The translations under genes were made by a program, and so were the position numbers. This document shows positions 39,362 to 51,186 of a DNA stretch of 64,000 bases, piece after piece (positions within the stretch are counted from its first letter, which is position 1; each line of letters starts with the position of its first letter). The DNA lies in contig CM057068.1 in NCBI GenBank assembly GCA_029945375.1, positions 1,474,233 through 1,538,232 on the forward strand, given 5' to 3'. Below the pieces are notes generated by a model that made no database searches, was not told the DNA's origin, and was given only the letters and a program-made list of their open reading frames with translations. This stretch comes from Agaricus subrufescens (taxonomy: Eukaryota > Basidiomycota > Agaricomycetes > Agaricales > Agaricaceae).

Positions 39362-41626
39362 TCACTCCTCTGTCACTTCTCGTTCTGCTTTTAGAAACCC
39401 ACACAAGGCCCGCTTCAACCTGCTGAGGCAGGATTGCTCCGAACTCCGCGACCTGTTCCGTGGCCCTCCGTTTTGCTGTAGCATCTCATTTCCGGGCGTT
39501 CTGTCTATCATATTCCACATTACCTCACGGTAAACCCTTTCCCCCTCCACTAGGTCCATCGTTTCAAACTCGTGGTGGAACTTGATTTCAGGGTCAAAAA
39601 ACCAGTACCAAGAAATACTTGCGTCACCACGGCCCATTGTATACAGGCCCGACACAAGTCGACCTTCGGAGTCGCTACGAAATACTGGGTACTCCAGCGT
39701 TGTTGAGTCAGGGTGATGAGGCTGGATCACCTGGACTGATTCAAGTTGTTTGATTCTCTGTCGTGTATGAGGATATGTATTCCTTCCCGAAAAAAAGCTA
39801 ATCTTACCCGTTGAAACTGGTCCATATCAAGGTCAACGCAGGAAATCCAACGTAGCGCAACTCCACGGACGTTCATGCGATTATTGGAGAATCGCTTGGA
39901 TGCCACTTCCCAAGAGAGATTCTGAGGTAACAGGAATAGTCGGCTAAGTAACTGCTTCCGATGATTGAACTCAGCTAGTTGTCCAAGTAGGTGTGGATTC
40001 ATATCCAACATTTCCAAACCGAACGCGAACTTGCGTAAATATGCCCCTTGACTCATAAAAACGAATAACTCCAGGTACGAGTCTAGTATCTCAGTACCTA
40101 TAGGCCAAGACAGACCCTTGCTCGAGTCTGCCCCAGTAAAAAGTGGGATGAGGTCTGTGTACAGTAGTTGTTTCACCCTGTCAAAACAAGGACGCTTAGA
40201 AGTTAGGCTACATACTGTTGTTTTCGATGGAAAAACTTTCTGCGTGATGAGCATGTAACCGGAGCACCCGCTCAAAGGTCTTCTCGTGCATTGGTTGCGC
40301 TGTAACGCAGAATTCATTAGATCGGTAAGACTCGCGGAGGAAGTCGCGGAACGATCTGTGGTAGAAACAAAAAGTCCCTTCTCGATCGCAAATCACTTGC
40401 ATCAGTAAATCAGGATTCTTGAGCTTCGGCTGAAGCAACAATGATTCGTCTGGAGAACAGAAGTCGAGACATCGAGGAGGGTGCTTTGGAGTGGACACTC
40501 GGAGTACAGCGGAAAGTAGGCTGCAAACCGTCTGCATTCTAACTTTGGATATGCCAATCAAATTAGCTAGAAATGCTGTTGATCTCGTGGCGTCATGTTT
40601 CGGGGCAGCAATCAGAGAGAAGAGGCATAGAATGTCGGGCAGTAGTTCAGGAGGTATTCGTCGTAGGATAAGGGCGTAGAAATTATCGAGTTCCGACATT
40701 GGGGGTTTGGGGCCCTCGGCTTCGTGAGCGGTCGATTCCAGAATGGCTTTTAACAGTTCCTGTGGATCATATGAACTGTTCATTTGCCCAACAAATCGAA
40801 TGGCGGTTGCGGCGTAGATGAATAATCCATCCGTCATGTCTACCAAGGCGTGAAGTTCTGGATCAGAAGGCCATCCTTCCACATCGACATTTCTATAACG
40901 AAGAATATTTTGGAGACCGTTGCGAAGATAAAGTGTAATTTCTTCGTCGGCTTCGCGGGAGACGGGGAGAAAAACTGAATAACAAATTGACGTGATGTCC
41001 GGAAGTTTGAAAGTAGCTTCAATATGGGGTTCAGGACGGCTAAAGAAAGCCCACCGGAATGGCATGTCCTGCGAGTGACGTGCTACAATCTCGACGATGA
41101 GAGTTTGTGCACGTTTGTCCCTGCACTCATCGAGGCCGTCTATGATGATTGCCCACGTCCCGATCGTCTTTCCGGTTTTTGACAACTCGCGGCAAGGTTT
41201 ACATATCAACTCCACAAGCTGAGATTCCAACTGAGAGTCCAGCAAAGTTTGATCAGTGGATACTATCTCTTCCAGGATTTCGCGATAAGCGAGAATTTTA
41301 GTAGATAGTTGGTAGGCAATAGTCGTGAAGAAATGAATATGATTGCTACAACGATCTTCGGTAAAGAAAAATGATGCGCCGAGCTGCCCATCTTTGTCAA
41401 GCCTTTTTGCACACGTTTGTGCTATAGCGGATTTGCCGACTCCGGCAGGGCCTTTCATATGGAACATAGGAGAGGGATGCTCGGAAGGGGGTGTGGCCCA
41501 ATCAATCACATCCTCGATGTATTGTTCTCGTGTTCCAGGATAACATGTTGGGGCGTCAACACGAGTGTAGCAATTATAAGCAGCCTCGCTTTCTCGTGAG
41601 TCACGCAGGATATCAATGCCTATCAT
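39362..41626 (-). CDS. NACHT-domain NTPase (NLR-like), possible frameshift
   Basis: The NACHT domain is clear: a C-Y-P-G-T-R-E-Q leader, Walker A G-P-A-G-V-G-K-S-A, Walker B I-I-I-D-G-L-D-E-C and the downstream F-S-R-P-E-P-H-I sensor. Agaricomycetes carry many such genes, thought to act in nonself recognition and cell death. The C-terminal half holds no recognisable WD or ankyrin repeats. The strongest intron near 40215-40178 (GTATGT, CTAAC branch, CAG) does not keep the frame. Only a weaker donor (GTTACA, about 40256) would. So either an unusual intron or a frameshift is present. A second intron at 39804-39758 fits well. The N-terminus may extend into an upstream exon, which I could not join in frame. 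Confidence 0.8.
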
Positions 41627-43833
41627 ACTTGAGATTTCGCTTTGTTGTAAGTACCATAGTTACAGCGCTCACCTGTTTGTTTCGCTGCATGTATGTGACG
41701 ACTTTCGTCGATAAACTGAGAGTTGTTTGCTACAAAGTTATGTGCCTGCTTTAGAACGCCCATCTTGTGTCGAGTCGGGAGCTATCCCCCAGAACTTCGT
41801 AGACTTGGTTATGGGCTGTATAGACAATGTAATAAGAGAGTGAACAGGTGGCAGCCTGCGGTGTGCGTTGGGTTGCGCGGCCTTGGATGGCGGGTTCTCA
41901 CGTGCGTGAAGTATCTCTATGTCACATCGGGTAACGCTGCATTTGCAGCCGCGACATATAACATCTGAGGGAAGCGTAGGGTATAACCTATAAAACGCGG
42001 GTTTTAGTGGAAATCTTATGCGAGGAGCTAGCTGTCTTGACATTAAAAATTTGAGTCGAGTGTGTGCGTCATCACTACTTTTTATCATCATATGCCCATA
42101 ATATATTAATATCATCCACCGAATATTGTATCATGAGTAGACCTGGACCTGAAATGATTTGTTAGTAACATTATGTGTCTAGCCTTTTTCATATTTCGGA
42201 CGCGACTTGCAGTATATACATGGTTGACCGCGCTGCAGAAGAAAGCTAAGGCTGATCATGCGGTGAATACCTATCAAATCCTAGCCCTAGACTAGCCTAT
42301 GAATGTCCGTATGAGCTTACGGCACATATGCAGAGTATCGTCTGTGATATCCCTTTCAGTACACCAATTACTTGGCTGATTGGGGTAACGTGCTGATATT
42401 TGAATTGTTGCCACCCACCGTACCCGTCTTGAAATAGACCAGGTACACTCAATATTTCCCCTCCGGTGGCAGGTGCACCTTTAACTATCTCAGCTCCTTT
42501 CTTGAGAAGAAGGATATTCGACAGAGAGACCTTGGTATACCATGTTAGAGTCCTACTCGGTTCCCTTCCCCTCGGATGGGACGCGATCAGACACCGCCAT
42601 TGCGCTACATACGGGCCGTTGACTACGTTCGGCCTCCATTTGGAACATTATTTTAGATTCAAATGTCACAGTCTACTTTCCAGCGAATCAATTCAGCCGA
42701 TACATCAGAGCCTCAGAGATAGCTTTGACCTTTGTTGAGGGTATGCGCGACCAGTTAAATGGCAGAAGAACGTGTAGAAAGGGTCGAACGCTAACTTCCT
42801 ACTTGCCATTGTCATGGACCGCCCACCTAAAAGGGCTCCGGGTTTTTGTTCTCCCCTCGCAACTTTTACTAGAAGCTTATAACACCGACTTCCGAAATGG
42901 AAGGATTCACTTCGGCATCGATTTTTTTTATGTGTTTCTGAATTCTAGGTGTGGCGTAGTTGACATTCGAATTCAGAGGGAAAGATTGAATACATTTTTA
43001 GATAATTCCTCCTTGTAATCGGTCGGGAACTATCTTTTCGGTCCGGCCGGTTAGTCCAAACCCCTATAGGTTTCGGCACCATGGCGGCTACATAGTTCGT
43101 ATGTAGGCTATACCGTGCCGGGGTTCTATTCTTTCCATTTCGGTGAGTAGGGGATAGCTATTTGTGGATTGGATGAGATGAAACACTCAGAAGGGCGCCG
43201 GAGTAAATTTACCCTCCATCCTAACCGAGATGATACTTCTGCCTCGTTTCTTCTGTCTCATAATCTTGGACAAACATTTATGGCTGGCCATGGAGGAATT
43301 ACGTACTATTGACGGATGACTTTGTTTATTTGACAACTTACTTTATTTGTTTATTCAAGATGAGCTTCCCTGTACAGGGGAAATATCGATCAGGGTTGAA
43401 CCTTAAAAATGGAGGCGTAATCCACGGGGAAAAGCTGTGATGGTGCGATTGAATGGGACCGATGAGATGACGTATCGACAGGGGCACGAAGGGAAGGATC
43501 GAGGTGCCACTGCCCGAGCACCGCGCTAGGTCCATCACGGCGACCTCTGAAAATGTTTGCGATTCTGAATCAGCTTGGTCGGCTTGAGAGTGATGGAAAA
43601 TATCATATAGAGCAGAAGCAACACTTTGGTTATTCGTACTATTAGAACAGTAAATATGTTTACAAATTGGGTTAACGGTACGAGAGTCCGAAATTAGAAA
43701 TCGTGGGTCAAGGGATAGTAACTAGAAGTTCAGTCCGATCGAGCTAGGGTGAGATAACAGGAAGTCATATCCGTATACTCCGTAGAAAATTGTCCGAAGT
43801 GGGTATATGTGAAGTACTTATTGGAGGGCAGCT
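41627..43833. other. Long intergenic region, no gene recognised
   Basis: Open frames of 60-125 codons occur on both strands, without motifs. Just upstream of the NACHT start, minus-strand sequence near 41650-41740 could encode a typical NLR leader (N-N-S-Q-F-I-D-E-S), but its splice phase does not fit. Confidence 0.45.
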
Positions 43834-45345
43834 TTAACAATGCCAATCCGACTGTAAATTAACCCAACATTAGGTCGGATCAGTTTTAGAAGAATAAGGA
43901 GACTGACAGTGCGGGATTGGGGGGCAGCGACACTTTGGTAAGGGCTTTTACCAAGACACTCAGCGAGAGTGACGAGTTTGTACCCAGCGCCCTTCAATTT
44001 GGTAATAGCGTATTGAAGAGTTTGATGTCTGTCAAGAGAGAATACGTCAGTACAACGGGTGAGTAAGTTATCGATGAATGTGAAAAGGACTTACGCGGTC
44101 GTTTCTATTTTTGAGGGGAAAAATGAGTAAGTACATGTGACATATAATGTGCATAATATGAAATGAATTCCGAGGAGCAAGGAAACAGGAGGCATTCTAC
44201 AGGGGAGATAAGGCGATAGAAAGAATTACATACCGTACACTTCGTGTTCCAGGGAAAGAACTGTGCTAGGGTGACGTTTGACAACAGCATCATACTGAGC
44301 TTTCTGCTGCGCGACGCTAGATCCCGTTGAGTCTCCTGAACTGTGAAAAAGAGGCATGCAATTAGCTTTCTCCGGTTGATAGATGGGAAAACAAGCATAC
44401 TCGAGGTCCCAAATAACTGCGGCTTGACCGCGGAGGCCGGCGGCATCAAGGACAAGATTGTTGTATTCTCCGTAAGCTATGAAACAGATAAAGCGAGAGT
44501 GGGGAGTGAGCCAAGCGGAGATAGAGTTGGGCGATGAATGATGACTTACGGGGACGGAAGAATGCCGGGTAAGCGCCAGTGATCCGGACCAAGGCCTCTG
44601 TTTATTTTTAGATCATTGGACGTTTGAGTGGCGATCACAAGTGAAGGTAGGGGAAAAAGTGCAGTATGTCAATCAAAGAAGGCAGACTAATGAAAGATAC
44701 TCACGTTCGACACGCCACATTTCGTCGTGGACTATAGAGACGAAACGTTAGCCTGAGACTTTTGATGAAAAATAGCGACAAACTTTTATCCCAGGTCTGC
44801 TGAGTAAGATGAAGGTGAGCCCAGGTATGGGAAGCGACTTGGTGACCATGATCATAGGCATATTTGACATTACTGGCCATATCCTGGTCGTAGATACAGC
44901 GGTCTATGCAGCGAATTCAGAGGTGCGGACGGAAGGAGTTGTGGCGCTTTGACACTTACAGTTGTTCCCATCTGAATGGGGCGCGGAATATATTGTTAAC
45001 AGTACAATTTGACGAGTAGAAACGCCTTACTGTAGAAGAATGTACCCTTGGCACCATTCTGGTCGAGGATGTTGACGATATCCTTCCTGTTGGATGGTCA
45101 ATTTTTTGCGAAACGAGTAAGACAGTGCGGCTGACGCGTAGATGTATGGACCATCATCCTACATCATCATTGAGTCACAGTGGTGAGAAAAATAGTAATG
45201 GGCTCACGAAGGTCAGCGCGACGGTGTTGGGGACCGTGCAATGTTCGATGACCTGAGCTCGCACTCTCTTCTCGAGAGGCTCAGCTGAAGGAGCGGCAAG
45301 ACTGAGAACAGCAAGTGCGACGGTGGCAAAGAGGCTGGCGATCAT
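43834..45345 (-). CDS. Secreted polysaccharide deacetylase (CE4, chitin-deacetylase-like)
   Basis: About eleven or more short exons join to about 250 residues. Signal peptide MIASLFATVALAVLSLAAP and a dibasic L-E-K-R site precede the NodB domain. Motif 1 is T-F-D-D-G-P-Y (catalytic base and metal Asp). Motif 2 is S-H-T-W-A-H (metal His pair). Motif 3 is F-F-R-P-Y-G, and W-D-L-D-S-G-D and S-L-E-H-E supply later motifs. It ends S-D-W-H-C. Two micro-exons, of 12 nt (about 44978) and 10 nt (about 44100), are required. It removes acetyl groups from chitin oligomers or wall chitin outside the cell, which changes wall properties and hides chitin from recognition. Divergently transcribed from the Rds1-like gene. 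Confidence 0.9.
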
Positions 45346-45699
45346 TATACACCGGTAGGAACCAGAGGAGGCTGGGTGTGCAAGCGTTTCCTGGGGAATT
45401 TATACGTTCAGATGTATGTCCCGAGAAATGGATTTTTTTGTAATTTTATAAACAGGACCTGGCTAGACCGGATCGAGCTGACGCATGCCGAGAGAATGGA
45501 TTAATAGCCGGCAAGTGTTGGCCGTTTTCTCAATTCTGTGCCAAGACCTCGGACGACGGAATGACGCTCACGTGGGAAGGTCGCGTGACGCGACGGTATA
45601 TAAACGGGCGGGCGTGGGCAGCATCCCCATTCTGCCAGCCACCCCTATCTCCTACCGCTCACGCTCGTTATTGGCTTGTCCGTCGTTTAGCCTTTTGTC
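45346..45699. promoter_or_regulatory. Bidirectional promoter with two TATA boxes
   Basis: 354 bp separate the divergent starts of the deacetylase and the Rds1-like gene. TATAAATT lies on the minus strand at 45397-45404, 52 bp before the deacetylase ATG. TATATAAA lies on the plus strand at 45597-45604, 93 bp before the Rds1-like ATG. A CACGTG-type word (CTCACGTGGG) lies at about 45568. Confidence 0.6.
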
Positions 45700-46659
45700 A
45701 TGCGCTTTTTGGCTCTCTCCGCCTTGGTTCTCCCCGTCTTCGCCGGACTCGTTCCTGTTCGCCCTGCTACCCCCGATGTTCAAATTCTCAACTTTATGCT
45801 CGCCCTTGAGCTGCTCCACAAAGCCGTGTTTGAACAAGGCCTTGGCAAGTTTACTCCGGACGACTTTGTCAACGCTGGTTGCCCTCAGTTCACTCATGGC
45901 CGGCTCAAACAAATCCTCAAACACAGCGAAATTCACATCGCCTTCCTCACGCAGGCCATCACGGATTCCGGTTCTGATGCAGTGCAACCCTGCACCTACG
46001 CATTGTACGTACTGACTATGAGCGCATATATGCGGCCTTATCACTTTTGCAGACCGCTAGGAGACCCTCAATCGCTGATAAGAACCGGCGGGGACCTCGC
46101 GACCGTCTTGGCTGCCGCATCTTACGGCGCTATAGGACAAATGGAAAACCCCGATTATCGGACCACCCTTGGCTCTATCTCCGGTATTATATCCCGCCAG
46201 GCCGGTTGGCTGAATTCCGCTGTCCTCGAGAAAAATGCATGGAACACCGCCTTCGATGCCCCTCTCACCTTCCGCCAAGCTTGGAGCTCGGTGCAGAGAT
46301 ACATATCAAGCTGTCCTTCAGACAATGCTTTACGCTTCCCTCGTGGCTTTATTGACCCTTTTATTCCGCTTAACATTGAGGAATCCCTTATCCCCGGTTC
46401 TCGAGGAAGTGTAAGCTTTGACAAAATGGAAGAGTCTTTGACCGATCAAGCTCTTTATGTTATTTTTATGACTGGCATTGGCGAATTACGGACTCCGTTG
46501 GAAAAGAATGGCTTTTTCGATGTTCCGAGGGGGGTCGCCAATCTGGGTGCAGTCTATACTTTTGTTACCTCCGATGGTGGTCCTATTACAGATGAGAAGA
46601 TTCTTGCTGGACCAACCGTAGCTCAATTTTATTCAAGCAGCTCAGATGATTCCTTTTAG
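45700..46659 (+). CDS. Secreted ferritin-like protein (Rds1 / desiccation-related type)
   Basis: Signal peptide MRFLALSALVLPVFAGLVP is followed by a ferritin-like helical domain with D-V-Q-I-L-N-F-M-L-A-L-E-L-L-H, F-V-N-A-G and E-I-H-I-A-F-L in the first helices, and R-Q-A-G-W-L-N-S and N-A-W-N-T-A-F-D-A-P-L later. This is the pattern of fungal Rds1 stress proteins and plant desiccation-related PCC13-62. I place one intron at 46005-46052 (GTACGT ... TTTGCAG). It is 48 nt with no stop, so the unspliced message is also open and would give 319 residues. Role: stress- or sporulation-linked extracellular or wall protein, by family; no enzymatic activity is established. Confidence 0.85.
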   Translation: MRFLALSALVLPVFAGLVPVRPATPDVQILNFMLALELLHKAVFEQGLGKFTPDDFVNAGCPQFTHGRLKQILKHSEIHIAFLTQAITDSGSDAVQPCTYALYVLTMSAYMRPYHFCRPLGDPQSLIRTGGDLATVLAAASYGAIGQMENPDYRTTLGSISGIISRQAGWLNSAVLEKNAWNTAFDAPLTFRQAWSSVQRYISSCPSDNALRFPRGFIDPFIPLNIEESLIPGSRGSVSFDKMEESLTDQALYVIFMTGIGELRTPLEKNGFFDVPRGVANLGAVYTFVTSDGGPITDEKILAGPTVAQFYSSSSDDSF

Positions 46660-46696
46660 TTGCGATCCGCATATATCATATATTCATTCGACTTTC

Positions 46697-49600
46697 TCAA
46701 GTTTCTGCGTACACAATCTGGAAGGCCCAAGCGTTTCTTATGTCCTTTGTCTGATCGTCAGTGACATTTATAATTAACTTTCCGGCATTTCCGATACTCC
46801 ATTCAAGCTCTTTATTGGCGATGGTTGCGTCTGGGTGTTGCAGGAATATTTTATCCCCCGGTAGTATCGGCAACCGCTTTTGTATGATCAGTTCGCCGGA
46901 AGATGGTTGGTCAAAGGCAATGATGCATAGAGTCGTTGGAGTCGTCGCGAAACGAGCGGGAGCTGCACTTGAATTAGTTTCTACAAGATCTTGCGAACTT
47001 TGGAACCAGAAATCCTACGTAACTTAGTAACTAAATGAATGTTATGATTAATCTCACCAACCGTGTCATAAACGCATTTTCCGCTATATTGAAGCCAGGA
47101 CCCGGCGTCCAACAAATTATTAGCCATCGGTGCAATAATTTCGCCTTCAGCGTCCGGTCCGACGTCCAACAAGCTATTTTGGTCAATTAAGTTTCGACAT
47201 AACGTATATCGGATGGAAAGGAAACCGTGCGTACAAGTTACCATTTTTTGATACGATGTCAACCAAAGTTTGTATGATGGTGGTTGCATTCTTATATTGA
47301 TTTGGATCTGTGGCTTTATTCAATCCGTAACTGAAGGGATCCATTCCTTCGTTGGATTCCCAATCGCGAGTTTGGATCGCGCCAAATGTGGCATATTCGG
47401 GGGTATCGAAATCGGGAACTGCACCACAACCTTTTTTGTGCGTTTTTAACGTTAGTTAAATCTGTGTATATTAGAGAGTAAGGGATTACGGAAAACTGAC
47501 GATTGTTAATGGTGACTTGGCGTCCTTGACTTTGAGCGTGATTGTAGAATTGAGCGGAGACGTCTAAGGTCCTATTGGGCCCCCCAATGTCACACCACTA
47601 GTCATTCGTAAGGAAACGAGAGTTAGGCTACGATCTTGCGAGATAATACTACTTACCATGATCTCCGTATCGTATTTGAGAGCGAGGTCCAACATTTGAG
47701 GAACTTGTAGATCCTCAATGTAGTCACTGATGTTCAGATGACCGGTATAGGGTTCCACTTCACTATTGTTGAACGCGTTATGTGCTATTCCACCCGGCCA
47801 AGAACCGAACCCGTATTTCGCATAGTCGGGGTTGAACCTATCCCATATCAAACAAGTTAGCAAAACAAAGGTTTACTTGACTATACTATACGGAGAGGAT
47901 TTCACCATTCTGGCAAAGAATAGTACGTTCCTCTATGCAGGTTGGGCTTTTCACGTTTAGCGGTTTCCATTAAATCTTGAAGGAAATCACGCTTGGGACC
48001 GAGGTGAACGCTACTTCTGTGAGTCGTGTTTCCTGAATCGAAAAGAGCGTATCCATCGTGATGTTTCTGATAAATTAAACGTAAGAACAGACGAAGAGAA
48101 GGTAGACTAGATAAGAACTTTTGTATCAATGAATAAGAATGCGCTACTGACCGTAACAAAGACGAAATATTTAGCTCCGGCGTTATCGAATAAATCAAGC
48201 CATGCGCTAGCGTTGAATTTCGTCGCGGTAAAGTTGGAGATAAAATCGTCATATACAACGTCCTAATGGTCATAAGTCCCTGATGAACTGAGAGGGGCTC
48301 TTCTTACCGGGCCAAAGTTTTGGAGATGATGGTTCCATACTGGGCTATTTGCATTTGGCGGGTTATGAAGATTCCAGCTGTAAATAAAATGTGAGCCCCT
48401 CGAAACTTGAAGGAGAGGAGTCAGAGATATACATACTCGTACCACTCCGCGTAAGTGCCATTGGGTGCCTAACGATCGGAGTTCTCATCTGGTGCCTGGT
48501 CGAAAGAATAGCAACTTAGAAATGACGTACAAATGCTGGGTAACTGTACACGCCCCAATGGATACTAGATTTTGAAATATGAATTTCATTCCTTAGCTGA
48601 ATGGCGATATAAAGACGAAACTCACAATATCCCATATTTCGCTTTCTTCCACTACGAAAGAAAGGTCATGCACAGAGTAATGATTCTGAATCAGGCACCA
48701 ACTTACCCACGTCGGTGCTTCGTGTTGTGAAAGGACATCCGCATCGGCAGTCCACTTTTCAACCAATGGCGAGATCTCCCATCCTCCAAAAGAACCTACA
48801 AGTTGCCCTTGTTTGTCTCTGATTTCCACAGTTGCATTCTTTCCAACGTTTGAAGGATTTGCTCCAGTAACTATCACATCAACGCGAGCTTGATCACCAG
48901 GAACCAATCGTCGAATCGAGCCAGGACGGAGAGTCTTAATCCCATTTCCCGTAATACTGATACTATGATTAGATGTGATTGATGTTGATTTGGAGAGAGT
49001 GAAGGTCGGGAGGAGGTTGGCGAGTGTGACTTCGACGATTTGAGCTCGTTGATTCTTGATAAGTTCCCATTTGGTTGTGAATCGAACTCGACGGATGGAA
49101 ATATCTGCTTTACTGGAATTCGTTGCAGATGACGTTGATGAGACTTTTGACGGTGTATAACTTATGGCGAAGATATGAAGCCTGTGAGAGGGATTGTTGG
49201 CTGGGAGGGTTATGGATTGAAGTTTCGATTCCGAAGGAACGGCAGATGACCATTGATAAATCTGAGACGTATTGAAGTTCTTGACTTTGTTAGACTCAAA
49301 ATGGTAGGGTCTGTTGACAAATAATCCGTTATCAATTCTTCCAGTCTCCTAGACATTGAGTGTTACTCACGCCCGAATTGCTCCTTTGTTCAAGTTAGGC
49401 CATGTATACCAGTTCTTCGCATATACTGTTTAAATCGTGCAACGCCAAGCCTATCAGCTAGAAACATCTAAGAGATAAGAAACGTGAAACTCACGCTGTA
49501 CAGTGAGGGTTGAATTGTCTTCGAAATTCAAAATAAAGTTCTTGACGAACTCTCCACCATTGGCATCGCCTGCGTATAAAAAGTGCAATTCATGCACGTA

Positions 49601-49963
49601 ACTCCCCTCAATACCTATCACCTGACTATCAGCAATGACATTATCGTTACCAGCCCCCCACGTTTGGGGAACATCGTACTATAGGGTTCTAAAATTCAGG
49701 GAAGGAAATTTCTGCAGAGCGCGAAGACTGACCTGAACATTGTCAAAAGTCCATGGACCAGGGGGAAGAAATTGACTATCGAAACTCGCGCCGTGTCCAT
49801 CAAAATTAGCCGTTCCATCCGAAGATGAAGCTTGGTTATCAAATATGATGTCGAGCGGTAATGGCACGGATGCGATTTTACCGAGGACTGTTGTGCCCAA
49901 GATGATATTAATTATGCATGGTAGGAAGAGGCTTAGTACGAAGCCCTTGGATAAAGCTCCCAT
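46697..49963 (-). CDS. Secreted alpha-L-fucosidase (GH29)
   Basis: A gene of many exons, roughly 700 residues. Start M-G-A-L-S-K-G at 49963 gives a signal-anchor-like hydrophobic leader. The N-terminal beta-sandwich carries F-D-N-Q-A-S-S-S-D-G-T-A-N-F-D and Y-D-V-P-Q-T-W-G-A. The GH29 barrel shows H-H-D-G-Y-A-L-F-D-S, H-L-G-P-K-R-D-F, L-H-R-G-T-Y-Y-S-L-P-E-W-F-N-P-D-Y and W-C-D-I-G-G-P-N, whose Asp is the family's nucleophile, then N-L-L-L-D-V-G-P-D-A-E-G. It releases L-fucose from glycans outside the cell. The last exon ends at 46697 (Q-I-V-Y-A-E-T). Convergent with the Rds1-like gene, only 37 bp apart at their stops. Not every internal exon border was traced. Confidence 0.9.
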
Positions 49964-51186
49964 AGTTCCTGACGATATTTCTCAGCGAGAAGCGCACCGA
50001 GGGAATATGTTCCATCTCGCCACGAAACGTGAGTATAAATGCACAATTGTTGTATTGATGTTTGTTGACATTTCGACACGAGTCTTAGACCAGGATGCAT
50101 TATCCTGTCAAGAATAGACCCAAGGAAGGAGGAAACAACGGTCCGAGTGGAGGAGAAGCTCAGAAGATATATCATGTGGTGATGAATTCGTGCGAGAGAG
50201 CGAAAAGTCCCCAGACTTCCGTAGCACTTGCCATCATATGACGCGACAGGCCGCCGGCTGCCGCGTGCATCGTTGGTGACAAGAACATGGCATGAGATCG
50301 TCTTTCCTCTCGACTATCCCTCATCCAATTTCGGCTTCAGTATAACTCATTTGCACCGGAACCCCTGCAGCACAGGCCATGGCATGCCTTGAGTCGTACC
50401 TGGAAACGTCAGCCGACATCTATGTTTCTTACTATACCTTTATTTCTTTGACACTCGAAACACTCTCTGATCAACAAATGGTGTACAGCTCGGAGGAAAA
50501 AACTGAAATTCATTATGAAAATGAACCAGTCTTCACAACACACGGCATGATAACGTGACCCACTCTACCTGCTCCAGATAAAGAGGTACGCTTGGTGTGA
50601 GTCCGAGTCTTTTTGGACACGAAGACATAAGTCACATTAGTTCGTGGGGGAAGGAGACGAATACTCATGCGTGCTTGTAAACAGGACGATGTCGGACCAG
50701 ATTCGTGGCCTGGGTGAGATCTGGTCCACCAACACCGAGTAGAGCTCCGAGTACCATGAGCGGAAAATTGAGGCACCTAATGGAAAATTGTTGTTTCGGG
50801 CTGAAAGAGCGCCAACTGGACATGCGGATCTGTCGAATGGCATAACCTTTATGTTATAATTTATTAGGCATGACTAGTACCTTCAGCAATGTGTTCATAT
50901 GAGACGATTTGGATTAATGAAAGTGGCGAGTTGATTGACGAAGATGAGTCAGTTGCGTTCCTTGCCCGGAGCAAGTATCGAAAATCAGTTTGATGCAAGG
51001 GCGCCCAGTTTGGTTGTACTCGTGGGAAATCAAACATGCTTCCTTTTGATTTGCACGGAGGGAAAGTCATCTTTAAAATACCATGAGGCTCAGGTCATTA
51101 AAATAATGCAGGCTACTCTGCTCGACACGGACTAGGCTCGGAGAAAGAGGCTGGCGCGGGCTCAACGCGGAGAAGAAGCCCAGGTG
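49964..51186. other. Intergenic region up to the repeat block
   Basis: No recognised gene. The start serves as promoter of the fucosidase. Normal CpG content continues up to about 51.2 kb, where the repeat-rich, CpG-poor part begins. Confidence 0.5.

Noticed and set aside
42466..43018. Plus-strand frames of 90-97 codons
   Set aside because: One uses a GTG start, and no motif or intron structure supports them.
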